Counted from the stretch's first letter, positions 1 to 11,960 are shown. The stretch: DNA of 64,000 nucleotides from Talpa occidentalis (GCF_014898055.3 NW_023604861.1:99388083-99452082), one strand, 5' to 3'. Made by a program: numbers and translations. Notes: generated by a model from the letters alone, not told the origin.

Positions 1-168
1 TGATGGCATAAAAAACAGAGTGAAAATGTATCCTGATTCATTTGGAAGAATTAAGACTGGCTTGCTGAAGTTGTGAACCTAAAAAATGATGGGAGAGAAA
101 AAAGCAATGTCAGCATCATCTAGTTGGTATATTAGTAAAATTAAAAGTATGAGTATTCCCAGACATAC

Positions 169-322
169 TTTAAACATTGTTTTGGCTTCTTCTGGTAGCA
201 ACACATCATGAATGAGGATGGCAAAACTGAAAGTATTAGTAAGGTAAATTGGCCTTTCCACAGGATCAGCAGGGCTGTCTCGGATGTGAAATAATGTTGC
301 AGCATGATCAAATCCCAAATAG
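169..322 (-). CDS. TMEM131: TMEM131 exon 14 (last exon in the window)
   Basis: A 154-bp exon, acceptor AAATAG, donor TTTAAA|GTATGT. It completes the Gly codon and encodes 51 residues, beginning YLGFDHAATLFHIRDSPADP and ending LLPEEAKTMFK. This is a highly conserved stretch of the protein. It ends in phase 0, so the next exon, before base 1, should start with a whole codon. Confidence 0.96.
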
Positions 323-1141
323 CTATTTGGAAAAAACAAAAATATAATCAAAATAAATCATTTTAATTTCCAAGTATTAATTTAAAATTCAGTTCTTTTG
401 TTGTAATACTTTTTTTCAGCATTAAGGGCTGTTGTTAGAAAATTAGAACTAAAACACGCTAGTGATGGATCACATGATTTAAAACAACATTTAGCTCCTA
501 AAATATTGACAGGTAATATAAAGAAGTATTTTTTACTGAATGTATTAAAACAAAATCAAGAACATACTAACAGGAAAGGCTTTAAGCTACTTTGAAAAAA
601 TGCTATCATAATTCAACTGCAAACAAACTGTTAAAATGAGTTCTAGTCAAGTTGGATATTAAACTATTATTGGTTAAAGTATAATTAGAAAGTCAACTAC
701 ATATATTATTGCCCACTTGTAAAAAAAGTTGATTCTAAAAGAGTGTTTACAAGTTTATAAAGGAATATAAACAATTTTATTTCAAGTGACAATACACTTT
801 AGCAAGCCACAGCCACTTGCAGGTTGCAAAAGGAATTGCAGAAAGAAATAGTTCAAGTTACTTAAATATTATTTAAAAATCACAGATTTACTTTTTATTG
901 TAGTGCTGATGATTAAAACTTCATTTAAGTATAAATCATATCACCTCATTGACCTTTTTCTTCTAAGAAAGTAAAAAAATAAAATATAGATCTTTCACCT
1001 TTACAGTTGAGGTCACTATTTGCAACAGTAATTCACTGGAGTTTATGTGAATACAGCTACCACTTTTGCTAGGGTCAATTAGCAAGAAAACAATTTATTA
1101 GTAGTAAAAAGTCATAAAGTTTATTTTAAAGAGAAACTCAC
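323..1141 (-). other. TMEM131: TMEM131 intron 13
   Basis: An 819-bp intron in phase 2. It is AT-rich and I recognise no repeat, gene or regulatory element in it. Confidence 0.9.
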
Positions 1142-1250
1142 CCATCTAAAACTTCTGCTTGATATGGTATTTCCAGTTTAGAATAACTCTTTTCCTTTGC
1201 TTTAACAGTTATTTTCCCAGAAAACTGAGATGGTTTTTTTGCTTTTGATG
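1142..1250 (-). CDS. TMEM131: TMEM131 exon 13
   Basis: A 109-bp exon, acceptor CCTTTCAG, donor GATGG|GTGAGT. It encodes SKAKKPSQFSGKITVKAKEK and a segment ending IPYQAEVLD, then two bases of a Gly codon. It is Lys-rich and lies at the end of a beta-sandwich module. It enters in phase 1 and leaves in phase 2. Confidence 0.96.
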
Positions 1251-1295
1251 CTGAAAGGAAGCATAAAAAAAACTCAACTCATCTGTTTAAAAAAA

Positions 1296-1640
1296 AGGAT
1301 AAAATGGTGCCTTTTGTGACAAAATGGTTGAATCTTGAGATGATTATGCTAAGTGAAATAAATCATAAAGTAAAAGAATGTTACTCAAAGGTTTCACTCA
1401 TTTTTAGAATATAAATAACCAACCAAAACAAACTGGCAAAGCACAACAAAAGTAATTCTTAAATTCTGTGAAAAATACACTGGTTACCAGAGGGGACTGG
1501 GGAAAGGAAAAAGAAGGGAAGGGAAGAGAGGGGATAGGACAGTGGCACTGGAGTTTGGTGGAAGGTTTAAAACATGTGCACATATGGAAGAGTGAAGTTA
1601 CATTCCACAAATTATAGTTATGTAAACAAATCACAGATTG
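1296..1640 (+). repeat. LINE-1 3' end remnant
   Basis: It contains the motif gattatgctaagtgaaataa followed by a purine-rich, G-rich stretch, the usual end of a laurasiatherian-type L1 (ORF2 tail into 3' UTR). It is diverged and truncated, and antisense to TMEM131. Confidence 0.7.
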
Positions 1641-1837
1641 AAAAAAAGTTCAGCTTTCAAACATACAGAATATTTTTATAACATTTTAAATAATCATATT
1701 TTTCACAAAGAAAAGGAAAATATTTTTAATTTTCCTATAATAGGATAAATATAGGGAACTATCAAGTGAACACAGTTCGAGAGGAAAAACACTATTTTAG
1801 CTACTTCTCTATGGACATAAGCTTTGACTTAACTTAC

Positions 1838-2048
1838 AGCAGAGTTTTACAACTTCAGTACTATCAACATTTCAGGACAAATTTTTTTTGGGGTGTGGAT
1901 ATCCGGAGCATTGTTGGATATTTAGCAGCATCCCAAACCTCTACTTGCTAGATATCTGTAGCACCCCAGTTGTGATAACCAAAAACATCTATAACATTGA
2001 TAAATGTCCTCTGAGAAGCAGAATTGTCTCCTATTGAGAACTGCTAGT
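1838..2048 (+). mobile_element. MER5A-like non-autonomous hAT transposon
   Basis: The order of segments matches MER5A: the 'gtttagcagcatcc' core (here ATTTAGCAGCATCC), then 'gatatctgtagcaccccagt', 'tgtgataaccaaaaa' and an end resembling 'gagaactgctag'. It is diverged, as expected for an old hAT-Charlie element. Confidence 0.75.
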
Positions 2049-3373
2049 TTATATCTGCATTGAGAAAGAGATAATACTTTTTGCTTTTATTTAAATATCA
2101 CTAAAGCAGCAGGGTGTAAGAAAAATAAAGAGCTGTGAGCTCTGAACTTCTTATGTTAGCCTAACCTAACTCATGGTGTAAGAGGAGAGATATCTCCTCC
2201 CTGCCATAATTCTACCCTCATAGATGAAGTAAAATCTTTAAATTTTTATAGCAGTTTTGAATAATTCCACTTGGAAAAAAAATAATTCCACTTGGAATTA
2301 TAGAAATGATTCAGCTGGATCCAACCTGGGTACCCACTGGTTTTCCTTTCAAAGCAAATAAAGAAGCTGTTTATCTTTATCCCCTTTAAAAATGGGATAC
2401 TTCCACTAATGAGAAGAATTTACATGTGAGTGTTACAAATGTGTGTTATTCAACTTTAGCACAAGACAACAAAAAAATGGTATGATGTCTAATATGTAGA
2501 TATGTATAGTGACTTTAGATTTTTAAAACTCCCATTAAGCCTCATTTCCTTCTGCTTGCTGTACAGTTATTTTTGGATGCTTTTAATGTTTCACTCTTTA
2601 TTCTGATATGAGACTGATCACAAAGGCTACAATTTCAGCACTTCAATGGTATCTTAAGTTATAGTCAGTGAAGTGGTAAAAATATCAAGGAACTTCAGTT
2701 AAGAAAAGAATAAAAATAGTGACTGGATGAGAAAAATACTTGTTTTGTAAGTGAACAGGTAAAGTTAAAATATATAGTGCATTCTGAAAATATTAAATGT
2801 TAAATAAAGCCCTTTTGAGGCCATCATTGATGCAGCAAAGGGCCAGACTAAAGTTCAATCTCTTTGCGACTTCTGACCAGAGCAAGAACTGTAAAAGGCA
2901 CTTCAATGCACCTTCCAACATTCACAGGAAGATTTTGTCTTCTTCTCTTTCCAAAGAGCTGAGACAGAAGTAAAAATGTTTGATCCATGCCCATCTGAAA
3001 GGATGATGTTCAGGTTGTACGAGGACATTACAAAGTGCAGCAAATTGGCACAGGAGTCCAGGTTTACAGAAACATGTCATCATCCTGAACAAGTACAGTG
3101 AGAGAAGGAGCATGGCACAAGTGTCCACGTGGGCATTTACCCCAGCAAGGTGACTGTCACTAAACTGAAAGCTGGACAAAGACCACAAAAATATCCTGAA
3201 CACAAAGCCAAATCTCACAAAGTAGGAAAGGAAATGGGTGATTTTAAGGTGGAAACAATGCAGGAATAAAGTATTCTTACACACAATTTTCATTAGAAAT
3301 TGCTAAACTGGAAAAAAAAATGAAATAAAACACACATTCCCTGATTGATTTTCACAGTAATCTCAGTGGTATT

Positions 3374-3636
3374 ATTTTTTTAAAGATTTATTTATTTATA
3401 CAAGAATCGGGGTACAGGCTAGATGCGAGGGAGGGTAAGAGCATTCACCAGAGACAGAGCGGGGAACAGAACAGGCAGACTGATGAAACACACTGCTGAG
3501 GGGAGCAGCAGGCGAGACAGGAGAGGTCTGCCGCACCATGTGGGACACTCGCCGGCCAGGATCAAACCAGCACTACCGAGGCTGCGGACAGCTTCACAGC
3601 GCGGCGTTTAACTACCTGCGCCACCAGGGGAGGCCC
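3374..3636 (-). repeat. tRNA-derived SINE, copy 1
   Basis: Minus-strand copy. Read on the minus strand it starts GGGCCTCCCCTGGTGG and ends in AAATAAATCTTTA with an A-tail. The flanks carry an imperfect target duplication (agtggtatt before, aatggtatt after). Small deletions are visible in the tRNA-like head. Confidence 0.9.
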
Positions 3637-4653
3637 AATGGTATTTTGTGTTGGGATGTTGGGTGGTAGTGGGAGAGGTAGTGGGAGGATGTGGGGGGAT
3701 ATTCCCATGATAATGAAAGTCCCTTTTAAGAAACGCAGCACTTGCTTTAAAAATGCTTTCCCTTTGTTGCATTTAATTTTACATAAATTTCTTTAAGAAG
3801 CACTATATTAGAGTCTACAATCTAAGAAGAACTAACATTACTGACATTCACTTATCTCAAGAATGGATACATTCTACTGGGTTGTCAGTACAGAAACAGG
3901 AGGAAAAAGAGTGTTGGATCACCAAACAGTACAACTGTTCTGAAAGCATATTCCCATTCCTGGTATTTACTGGGAAGGTGGGCCCTAAATGTTCTCAGAG
4001 GTCAGCAATTACTATTGGTCACTCTTTCTCAGTAGGAGAGAAAGAGATTGATACAGATGACTGGTGGCCATGAGTCTGGTATCTTAACAACACAAAAGAT
4101 AATTTCTCATAGATATGGAAATAATTGTGGCATTGATACTTTCTACAATACATACTATTTCTTAACAATGTCACATATTTAATCTTGATTTCCCTGGGGG
4201 TTTTCTCTGAGCGCATGGGATGACTATTGAAGTTGACACTACCTGCTTAAGTAGGATTGCCTGCCTTGCTTATAAAAACTATACGAAAATGTTAGAGAAT
4301 TCTTCAGAACTGCTCTCAAGTACAAACATGTTTTTGAAATTCAAGTACATTATTGCTCAATTACAAAAATACATAATTAAGACAATGCATAATAGGTATA
4401 TGAGAGTTAGTCCAAATTACAAAAATTTAATTATAATCCTAATGTATTTGCTAATACTAATTTAAGTTTATGAAGTTATATTTTCTTCCATGATACAATC
4501 AAGTAAGAGTCTATGATGTTTTACAAGAAAAGACAACCAAACTAGTAATATAAAATCAGATTATAAAATGGTTTGGATCTCTACATTAAGATGTCAATGA
4601 AGATGTCTTCTAGTTAAGGTCACTGTATTACAGAGAAAAATCTGATTACTTAC

Positions 4654-4762
4654 CATCAAAACTAATACTTGCAACCTTGGTATATTTACTTTCTGACGCT
4701 TTTAATGTTATTGGTTTGAAGTGTACTGTTATAGCATCATTTTGTGGTGTGGGTCGAACACT
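4654..4762 (-). CDS. TMEM131: TMEM131 exon 12
   Basis: A 109-bp exon, acceptor CTTTGTAG, donor GATG|GTAAGT. It encodes 36 residues starting SVRPTPQNDAITVHFKPITL and ending VASISFD. The AG directly after the acceptor (TAG|AG) offers a second possible acceptor two bases downstream. Only the first keeps the frame with exon 11. Confidence 0.95.
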
Positions 4763-5449
4763 CTACAAAGAGAAAAACATACACATGTCATTATTTTAGT
4801 GTAATGGTTCAGTTACATTATACTGGCAAGTATACTGGAGGAGCAAAGCAGAATCAAAATTTGAAAGTTTAATTAACTTTGTGATTGTAGGCCAAACTGA
4901 AAATTTCAAATTAATTTTCATTAGGATATCTTTATAAAATAAAACAATTAGGGGGAAAATGTATGGTGGAAAAGTGAGCATAAAAAGCTAAACACAAACT
5001 AGTACAGAGGGAATGAGTACATAAAACCAATTAAAAAAGATTTATTTTTCAAATGAATGGTTATTTCATATATGAGAAAGAGATATGAAGATTTATGACA
5101 GGATCGCTCTTAAAGAAATCCACCATAGTAAATTAACATTTTGACTCTATGAAGGTGAAGAATGAACATGAATTTGGCAGCAATACCCCTTTGGCAAGGT
5201 AGTTTTGTAGATCCCATTGCTACAAAACTTTTCCAGGGCACGGCCTTGTGAATGAGACACACTGCTGTGTCAGGAGGCAGGGCTGCATTCCTCTGTGATT
5301 GAACAGGGAGGCAGACTGCAGGGATGTGTTACTCGGAAGATGTCAGAACACTTTAAATTTAAAAAATATCTTTCTATTCAAATAAATTAAAAAAACACCA
5401 ACCAGTAAAAGCTTATACTTTCATAGCAAGCTTAAAAGTATGTATCTTA

Positions 5450-5704
5450 GGGCCTCCCTGGTGGCTCAGCGGTTGAGCGCTGGGCTGCAAAGCTGCCCGC
5501 AGCCTCTGCAGCGCCAGTTCGATCCCTGGCTGCCGGTCAAGGGTCCCACAGGGCACGCAGACCTCTCCTGCTGCCTGCTGCTCCCCTCAGCAGTGTATTT
5601 CGTCAGTCTGCCTGTTCTGCTCCCCACTCTGGTGAATTCACCCTCCCGCGCTTCTGACTGTACCCAGTGCTTGTATAAATAAACAAATAAATCTTTAAAA
5701 AAAA
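5450..5704 (+). repeat. tRNA-derived SINE, copy 2 (perfect 16-bp target duplication)
   Basis: A full-length, well-preserved copy. Pol III box A TGGCTCAGCGG is at 5462-5472 and box B AGTTCGATCCC at 5516-5526. The tRNA-unrelated body follows, then a TATAAATAAACAAATAAATC tail and an A-run. The insertion duplicated AAAAGTATGTATCTTA (5434-5449 and 5705-5720), identical on both sides, so it is fairly recent. An 80-aa frame here is SINE sequence, not a gene. Confidence 0.95.
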
Positions 5705-5754
5705 AAAAGTATGTATCTTAAAGTGCAGGTACTTTTCCTCACTCATGTAAACCA

Positions 5755-5890
5755 TTTTTCATTGGAAGGGACTTTATAGATATCAACCTCCATTCTGTTT
5801 AACAGATGAAGAGAAATTTAATACTGAGTAATGTTTCAATAGCTAGGTATCAAGAGGTAGAAGTGGAAACCAGATGTCCTGACTTTGCCT
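5755..5890 (+). repeat. MIR/L2-class ancient repeat (tentative)
   Basis: It carries the order 'ttggaagggactttatagat', 'aacagatgaagaga', 'ccagatgtcctgac', which resembles a common mammalian ancient repeat. Family assignment is uncertain. Confidence 0.45.
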
Positions 5891-7278
5891 AGGGCCCTTA
5901 TACTGGTATCATATTGTCCAAACACATACTGTACAAAACTATTAAAAATCTGCGTTTAAAATTCAATTTGGTCTCCAAACCTGGGATTTCTGTTGACTTC
6001 TTGGGGACTTTATAAACCTGTCATCAAAGCCTGATGTTCACTATCCAAAGGAACACCTCATTTCTGTGACACTCATTAGGCACACCTGCTAACACAGGCA
6101 CAGTCAGATCCCTACCAGTCACCTAGGCTCATCCCCTTAGCTCCCTGCCCACCCTATCAGCACATTTAGAAAGGCAGACTCTGATAAAGTTAATAAAGGG
6201 CAGCCCCTTGAAGTCACAAGAGGCACCAGAGAAGAGTGTGAAGAAAAAAGGTTCCTTTTTTGCACTCTGTCTGCAATCACAGGGAACAAAGTTGGTGTTA
6301 TATATAATAATTAGAGAGACACTGCTTTTTACTACCAGTGGGCAGAACATCTTCCTTCTCACTGCTATCAGGATACTGCTGGGATAATTATCTTAGTAGT
6401 AAGCTAGCTCATTGCATTAAAATGTGGTTATCTAGGATGACATCTCTTGCTTCCTCATTTGGTGTTTGTATATGTCCTCTCTTTGGTCTCTACTCGACCA
6501 GTTGGTGGTAATACTCTGGGTTTGGCCATGGAGGGACAACGGGCCCTTACGTTTCAAGTCCATCTGATCTATTTCCCATTATCAGAGTTCTTTTCCAATA
6601 TTCCATATGTATATATCTTGGAAACCTTCCCAGGGGAGGCTGTGGGCCAAATAAAAATTTTTACCTTTTTTTTTTTTTTTTGCCAGAAATCATCTAATAG
6701 CTTCCCAATTCCACTAGTAGGGGCATAAAAATCACTTGCTCTGTGTGTATGTGTGAGCGGAAGAGAGAAACCCTTTTTTAGTGTGGTAAGTAGGGAAACT
6801 ACAATAGCTGCCAGTTATAAGGGGTATTTGTAACAAATGTTAATAGCATTCTACCATTACCTAGTATATTTGCTTCATTATTTCTCTTCCCAAAACTCAT
6901 CTGAATTTTTCTCCCTTTTTCTACTAACCCATACCTTAAGTCTAACAACCTCATGGAATCTGTATAACCTGTTTTATCTTTATACATGAACACACTGCGC
7001 AAGATTTATCAGAATCTACTAGCTTCTTATATGATTCTGTCTAAATGGGAGTGTCATTAACTTTGGTTCAAACTTAGTGTGGAGAAGATCGTCTACTCTT
7101 TCCTTCTCATCCTTAAAGTCTGGTGATTAGAGGCAGAGTAGTTTCTCATATCACAGGTGGAACCAAAGTGTCACCCCGTCACCACAAAACAGAATTCCTT
7201 TAAAGAAGAGTTTATTTTTAAAATGAATAGAAAAATCAAAGAATATATAAATTAGGAAAAAAAATACGAAAAACTTAC

Positions 7279-7340
7279 AGTTATCGGGACATCTTTTGTT
7301 CCTGAATTTAATAAATGAAGATTTAAAACTTTCGGTAGAT
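7279..7340 (-). CDS. TMEM131: TMEM131 exon 11
   Basis: A 62-bp exon, acceptor TTTTAACAG, donor ATAACT|GTAAGT. It encodes LPKVLNLHLLNSGTKDVPIT after completing an Asp codon. The pattern of alternating hydrophobic residues followed by an N-S-G-T turn is typical of the repeated beta-sandwich modules in this family. It enters in phase 1 and leaves in phase 0. Confidence 0.94.
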
Positions 7341-8093
7341 CTGTTAAAATTAAGAAAAAAATTTCTTAAAAAGGTGTGCTTTATAAGGCAAGTTAGAATC
7401 TTTATCTTACTAAATTATCAGACTGACTCTCTTTAGAATGTGAAACAGAGTGACAATCACATTAGTAAAAACTGCACTTTCCTAAACAACCAGATCAAAA
7501 AACAAAAAAAAGTATAATTTTTAGTGAAATTAGATATTATTACTAACATTTTAGTTTTTCAATGAAGCTTAGTAAAGAAAACAATGTGCAATGTAAGACT
7601 TTCACATTTAAACCAAACCTAATTTTCAAAAATAGGCCCTTGGAAATCCCAAAGTTACAAGTACTCCTACTTTTTTCTTAAAAAATCCTTTACTTATTTC
7701 AATTTTAGAATTTCAATTCTTAATCTGGGTCAAATTTTTAACATTTTGTCATTACAATGCATTTGCATAATACATACCTAAACAAAAATTGAGAAGTAAA
7801 TCCTTTTATTTCCTTTATATTATTATTTTTAAAAATAATTTCTACATAACTGAATAGGTGGGGAATTGGATTAAAAAATCCAGAAATCTAATCTGCCTCA
7901 ATTTTCCATTTAGAAATGCTTTATGGAAGTTATCCCATGATCTTGCTTTCCTCAAAGGAGGTTTATTTAAGATCATGCAACCCACTGAGAAATAACTTCC
8001 AAAGCTGAATTACAAAAGAATTAATCATTCAGTATTGAATATGGAGATTATTTTGAAGACCGATAAAGAGGCTGTCTTTTGTTTGTTTTTTAC
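7341..8093 (-). other. TMEM131: TMEM131 intron 10
   Basis: A 753-bp intron in phase 1. It is AT-rich, with no recognisable repeat or gene. Confidence 0.88.
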
Positions 8094-8150
8094 CTTGTGT
8101 TCGTAGTGTACCAAAATCTAACATTTCAGTGGAGGAATAAATTCCAGGAG
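8094..8150 (-). CDS. TMEM131: TMEM131 exon 10
   Basis: A 57-bp exon encoding PGIYSSTEMLDFGTLRTQ, with phase 1 on both sides. The acceptor is TTTCCCCAAG. The donor reads CAAG|GTAAAAAAC and lacks G at +5, so it is weak. Because the exon is symmetric and its donor weak, it is a reasonable candidate for in-frame skipping. That is an inference: no transcript evidence is available here. Confidence 0.93.
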
Positions 8151-8247
8151 CTTGGGGAAAAGAAAAGTAAACAATTATATTTTATTTTGCCAGAGTGGGA
8201 TGTATTAAAAACTAAACAAACTTCAATTTCTTCAGTTTTCCACTAAC
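8151..8247 (-). other. TMEM131: TMEM131 intron 9 (97-bp short intron)
   Basis: A very short intron in phase 1 between exons 9 and 10, in a gene whose other introns run from 750 bp to over 12 kb. The borders are GTTAGT and CCCCAAG. It contains only AT-rich sequence. Confidence 0.92.
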
Positions 8248-8398
8248 CTGTTGTAACTTCAACTTCAACAGGAAGAATGATAAACTCTGTGCTGTCTGAA
8301 GCATTTGTCTTTATTCTTATGAAGGCTGTGTGATTATCTGCTTCTCTAGATGAAAAACTGGCTCTCATCACTCCCTTAGTTTCATAAGGAGGAATTTC
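8248..8398 (-). CDS. TMEM131: TMEM131 exon 9
   Basis: A 151-bp exon, acceptor ACTTATCAG, donor ACAACAG|GTTAGT. It encodes 50 residues beginning EIPPYETKGVMRASFSSREA. Two sequons follow (NHT and NAS), then a strand ending ILPVEVEVTT. It leaves in phase 1. Only 97 bp of intron separates it from exon 10. Confidence 0.95.
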
Positions 8399-10669
8399 CT
8401 GATAAGTTTAAAGAACATAATGTAATGTGGTAAACCCATTCTAGTTTATTGAATAAGATAACTTACACTGACAAATAAATTATTATTTTATATACCCACT
8501 AAAAATAAAATACAGTGCCAATTAAACAATTATATTCCACTGATCATAACACTCCAGTTCTGGAGGATTTAAAGTTTGAAAATACTTGCATCTTAGAATT
8601 GATGAAATATGGCATGTAAAACTGAGCAAAATGAAATAAAATTATCTGAAAATATGCTGTCCGTTGCAAAATTATCATTAATTTATAATATCAGTTATTC
8701 TTTAATGTACTGGTGGTGCTTTGGGTATATAATTCAGTCCTGAAATTCTCTGAATAACAGAAATATCTCCATGAGCACGAAATGCTTTTCCAGAGCCTGA
8801 AGGAATCTCTTTAAATGACAACCAAAAGAGTTCAGATCCTGCTTTCCCTTCATTTAAAAATCAAACAAAATAGAGCTCCCCAAGCAAATCCAGTTTACCA
8901 ACTGCATTCAGGAAGGCTCAAGGCATTTGTTCTTAGACCTTTGCAAAAAAAAAAAAAAAAAAAAAACCCCACACATATACTCAAGGAAGACGCAATTGAA
9001 AAAAAAAAAGTCTTTTTGAAGTATAGTTGTTTTCTTGTTTTTGGTTTTAGAACCACTGGCTTCTGTGGGACTACCAGAATTTCTCTGCACATACCTTTTG
9101 GCATATTCTGGAAAATTCCTGTGTTTCAGAATTTACTGGTCTTCTCTTACCTCTAATCTGTTAATTATTTAGTGTCAAAATAGGGAAAAAATGATTGGAC
9201 CCCCTCCTGGGGTCACTAAGGTAGACCATCCACTTTTCCATCTCTAGAGAGCCGACTTGGTCACTGGGGTTTCTCGAATGCACTCAAAGGGGCAAGGGTT
9301 GAGGTCAAAGCCAACTGACTTTTTTTTGTCCTAGGTTTGTAGGAATAATAATCACAGCATTTTTTCTTGTGGCCACTGGAATTATCAAAATATTATAATA
9401 TCTGTACTATCATTTGTTATAGTTCTTAACTAATTAGAAAGCTGATTCTATTGTTTATTAGGCACAAATTATACTTCATAGTAAATTCTTAGCCCTCTCT
9501 AGAATTATAATACAAATTTAGCAGGTTGTAGTTAATTATATTAAGCATAGTTTTATGCTTAATATAACTATAAGCATAGTTTTATAATTTATGCTTAATA
9601 TAACTATAAGCATAGTTTTATAATTTATCCCACAAATTTTTCAAACTATAAATTTAATATAAAACATTTTTGTGAAAGGATTTAAATGGACTATTCTTTG
9701 CATATTACTATCTGCTACTGTGTTTCTCTATTTTTGATGTTAACCAAATGACTGATAAATTTGTTTTTCAATATTCAAGCCAACATCCTAAAATGTCCCT
9801 TTCATATTCCTTCTCTGATTAAGGCTGGTCAGAAGACAGAATCAACAGAATACATGTGTTTAACAGAGCAATTAATAAAGAAACTCATCTTTAGAACTTA
9901 TTCATAATGGTATAGTCAGTGTGTCTTTAATTATGGATGAGCAGCAACTTGAGTGGTCCTGGAACAAGAACTGCATTTACATGTCTTTCCCTTCTTTGAT
10001 TAAAGTGTCGTAGAGGACTTACAAAAAACAAAACAAAACTCCCCTATGGCAGGAACTTTTATGACTAAGGTAGTTGCTACATATTCATTAATCTGGTTAG
10101 TATTTGCCATTATTCTCCAAAAAAAAAGTGGTTCTCTAAGCACTGGCACAAATTACTGTTAAACATTAAACAATATTAAGCATGGATATAGATCACCTAA
10201 GAATTAAAAATTTTCGAAGTCACTATAAGGGCTTTAATATGTTCCCTCTTCAGTGCCATGTCTTCTAACAAGTATGAATGATTAATTCTCTACCTTGAGA
10301 AATACAATGGATCCTTTCTACAGGATTAAAAAAAATAGTAGTGTGAAGCACATTACAAATGATGATATTCAGAGACAACTTTATCAATAAAATTTTAAGT
10401 AAGAATAGTTGAAATCTTCTTTCCACACAGAGGGTTAAAGTTCCCACCAATTTTGCTTACTGCTCTTTCTACAAATAACTTATATTTTTTTTCTCGCTTT
10501 CTCATCCAATTTTCAAAAGTATTTGATATAAATGTAATAATATGAAGAGAATAATTATGGAAAAGTTAACCATATTTCTTCTGATGATAAGGAACTAAGT
10601 GTTTTTGGAGTATTTAAGAAAAGAATTGGTTTCATGTAAGCACACGAGAGAAAATATGTTAGCACTCAC
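8399..10669 (-). other. TMEM131: TMEM131 intron 8
   Basis: A 2.3-kb intron in phase 0. It includes an A-run near 8944-8965 and the AT-rich 36-bp tandem repeat at 9541-9626. The rest I cannot classify. A GC-richer patch at about 9200-9320 matches nothing I recognise. Confidence 0.88.
9541..9626. repeat. AT-rich 36-bp tandem repeat with inverted symmetry
   Basis: Two exact 36-bp units (9555-9590 and 9591-9626) begin ATGCTTAATATAACTATAAG. A partial copy (ttaagcatagtttt) precedes them. Within each unit, ATGCTTAAT and the reverse-complementary TTAAGCAT/ATAAGCAT allow hairpins. Confidence 0.9.
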
Positions 10670-10750
10670 CCACAGCTTTCTAGTACCTCCTTGTTGACCT
10701 GTTGGAAGTTCTAAGTGAAGATCTCCTCCACTAGAATACATTTCTACAAC
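10670..10750 (-). CDS. TMEM131: TMEM131 exon 8
   Basis: An 81-bp exon (27 codons, phase 0 on both sides). The acceptor is GTCGCAG and the donor is CTGTGG|GTGAGT. It encodes VVEMYSSGGDLHLELPTGQQ followed by GGTRKLW. This matches the family's second immunoglobulin-like module. The exon is frame-neutral if skipped. Confidence 0.95.
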
Positions 10751-11254
10751 CTGCGACAAAGAGCACACGATGGTTAGTTTCAAAATCATATTCTCAATGC
10801 AAGAGTAACTTGTTATATAGAAACAAGTTTGACACCCTAATTGTGTATCAGAAAAATTTTATAACATTTGCAGATATAAATGATCATGTCATGTCGCTGC
10901 GATCAGTGCTGCTATGTATAAACAATAATGGTATTTTTAAATTAAAACAAGGTAACTTTAAAATATTAAATTTAGAAATAATATAGCTGTTTCACAGATG
11001 GGACACCTATTTTGATTTTTTCCAAAGGAAATAGTTTATGGAAATGATCAAATTTTAGAAAAAAAATTATCTCTTATAGTAACACAACACAAGTTCTTTA
11101 TATCAAACAATATTTAATAATGTATACAAATAACTGGTTTCTACTGGTGGCAAGATATCAGGTACTATTAATACCTCTGCAGCCTGTAACTATACTTGTG
11201 ATTTTTTTTGATTGAATATTTACTCTAAATTAGAGATTTAATATTTATTTGTCT

Positions 11255-11960
11255 TTATTTTAGTGCAGTAACATGGTATTGGTAGCACTGGCTTACAACA
11301 CTGTCTGATTTAGGGTGCTAGGCTGACACCTTTCAGCCGTGCGTCACCACACCCCACACATGATGGTGAAACACTGATGATTTTAACATCAACCATCAGG
11401 TCCCCCCCTTTCTGTTCCCATCCTTACAGCAGCCTGAACTCTGCAGTTATAGTTCTAGGGTTTATTGTGATTTAGTTCTGTCAGCTCCTTTGTTTTTCTA
11501 GATCCTACATCTGAATGAAATCATCCAATATTTGTCTTTTTTCCTTTTGACATTTCATTTAGCATAATACTCTCCATTCCCATCCATTTTCATGCCCTTT
11601 GCAAACCATCTGTCCCTTTTTGTCTCCTCCATCTCTACACAACCACTGAGCTGCTCTCACCCACTCTACATTACAGTGAGTGTATTTTCTGGATTTGACA
11701 TAAATGGAATCACATAGTTTTGTGCTCTTATGTCCCATTTAATCAGTGCAATTTCTTTGAGGCCTATCATATTGTTGGATGTATTATTAATTCATGTCGT
11801 TTAGAGTTTATGGAGATGCCATAATTTGGGTTGTTTTCAGCTTTACAGATAAGTCATTACAGATAAGTAATGGTTGCATTATTTAAGTCTTTGAGTAGTT
11901 ATCTGCTTTCTTTTCTCTTGGATAAATACTTAGACATCAAGTGGGTCATTTGGATAGAGG
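11255..11960 (-). repeat. Old LINE-1 3' region, antisense orientation
   Basis: Phrases such as gacatttcatttagcataat, aaatggaatcacatagtttt and tttgggttgttttcagcttt are the reverse complement of L1 ORF2 tail and 3' UTR. At least two overlapping fragments seem present. Confidence 0.7.

Larger units (their letters stand above)
1251..4653 (-). other. TMEM131: TMEM131 intron 12
   Basis: A 3.4-kb intron in phase 1. It holds an L1 3' remnant, a MER5A copy and one SINE, listed separately. From about 2050 to 3370 and from 3650 to 4650 I see no recognisable element. A short duplication of AATAATTCCACTTGGA is present near 2262-2296. A G-rich patch lies at 3655-3700. Confidence 0.88.
4763..7278 (-). other. 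TMEM131: TMEM131 intron 11
   Basis: A 2.5-kb intron in phase 0. It contains a SINE with a perfect target duplication and an old MIR/L2-like piece. From 5900 to 7270 there is a T-run near 6667 and nothing else I can classify. Confidence 0.88.

Noticed and set aside
5450..5530. tRNA gene (box A and box B present)
   Set aside because: The boxes belong to the tRNA-like head of a SINE. The body, tail and target duplication show a retrotransposon, and no cloverleaf with proper acceptor ends is complete.
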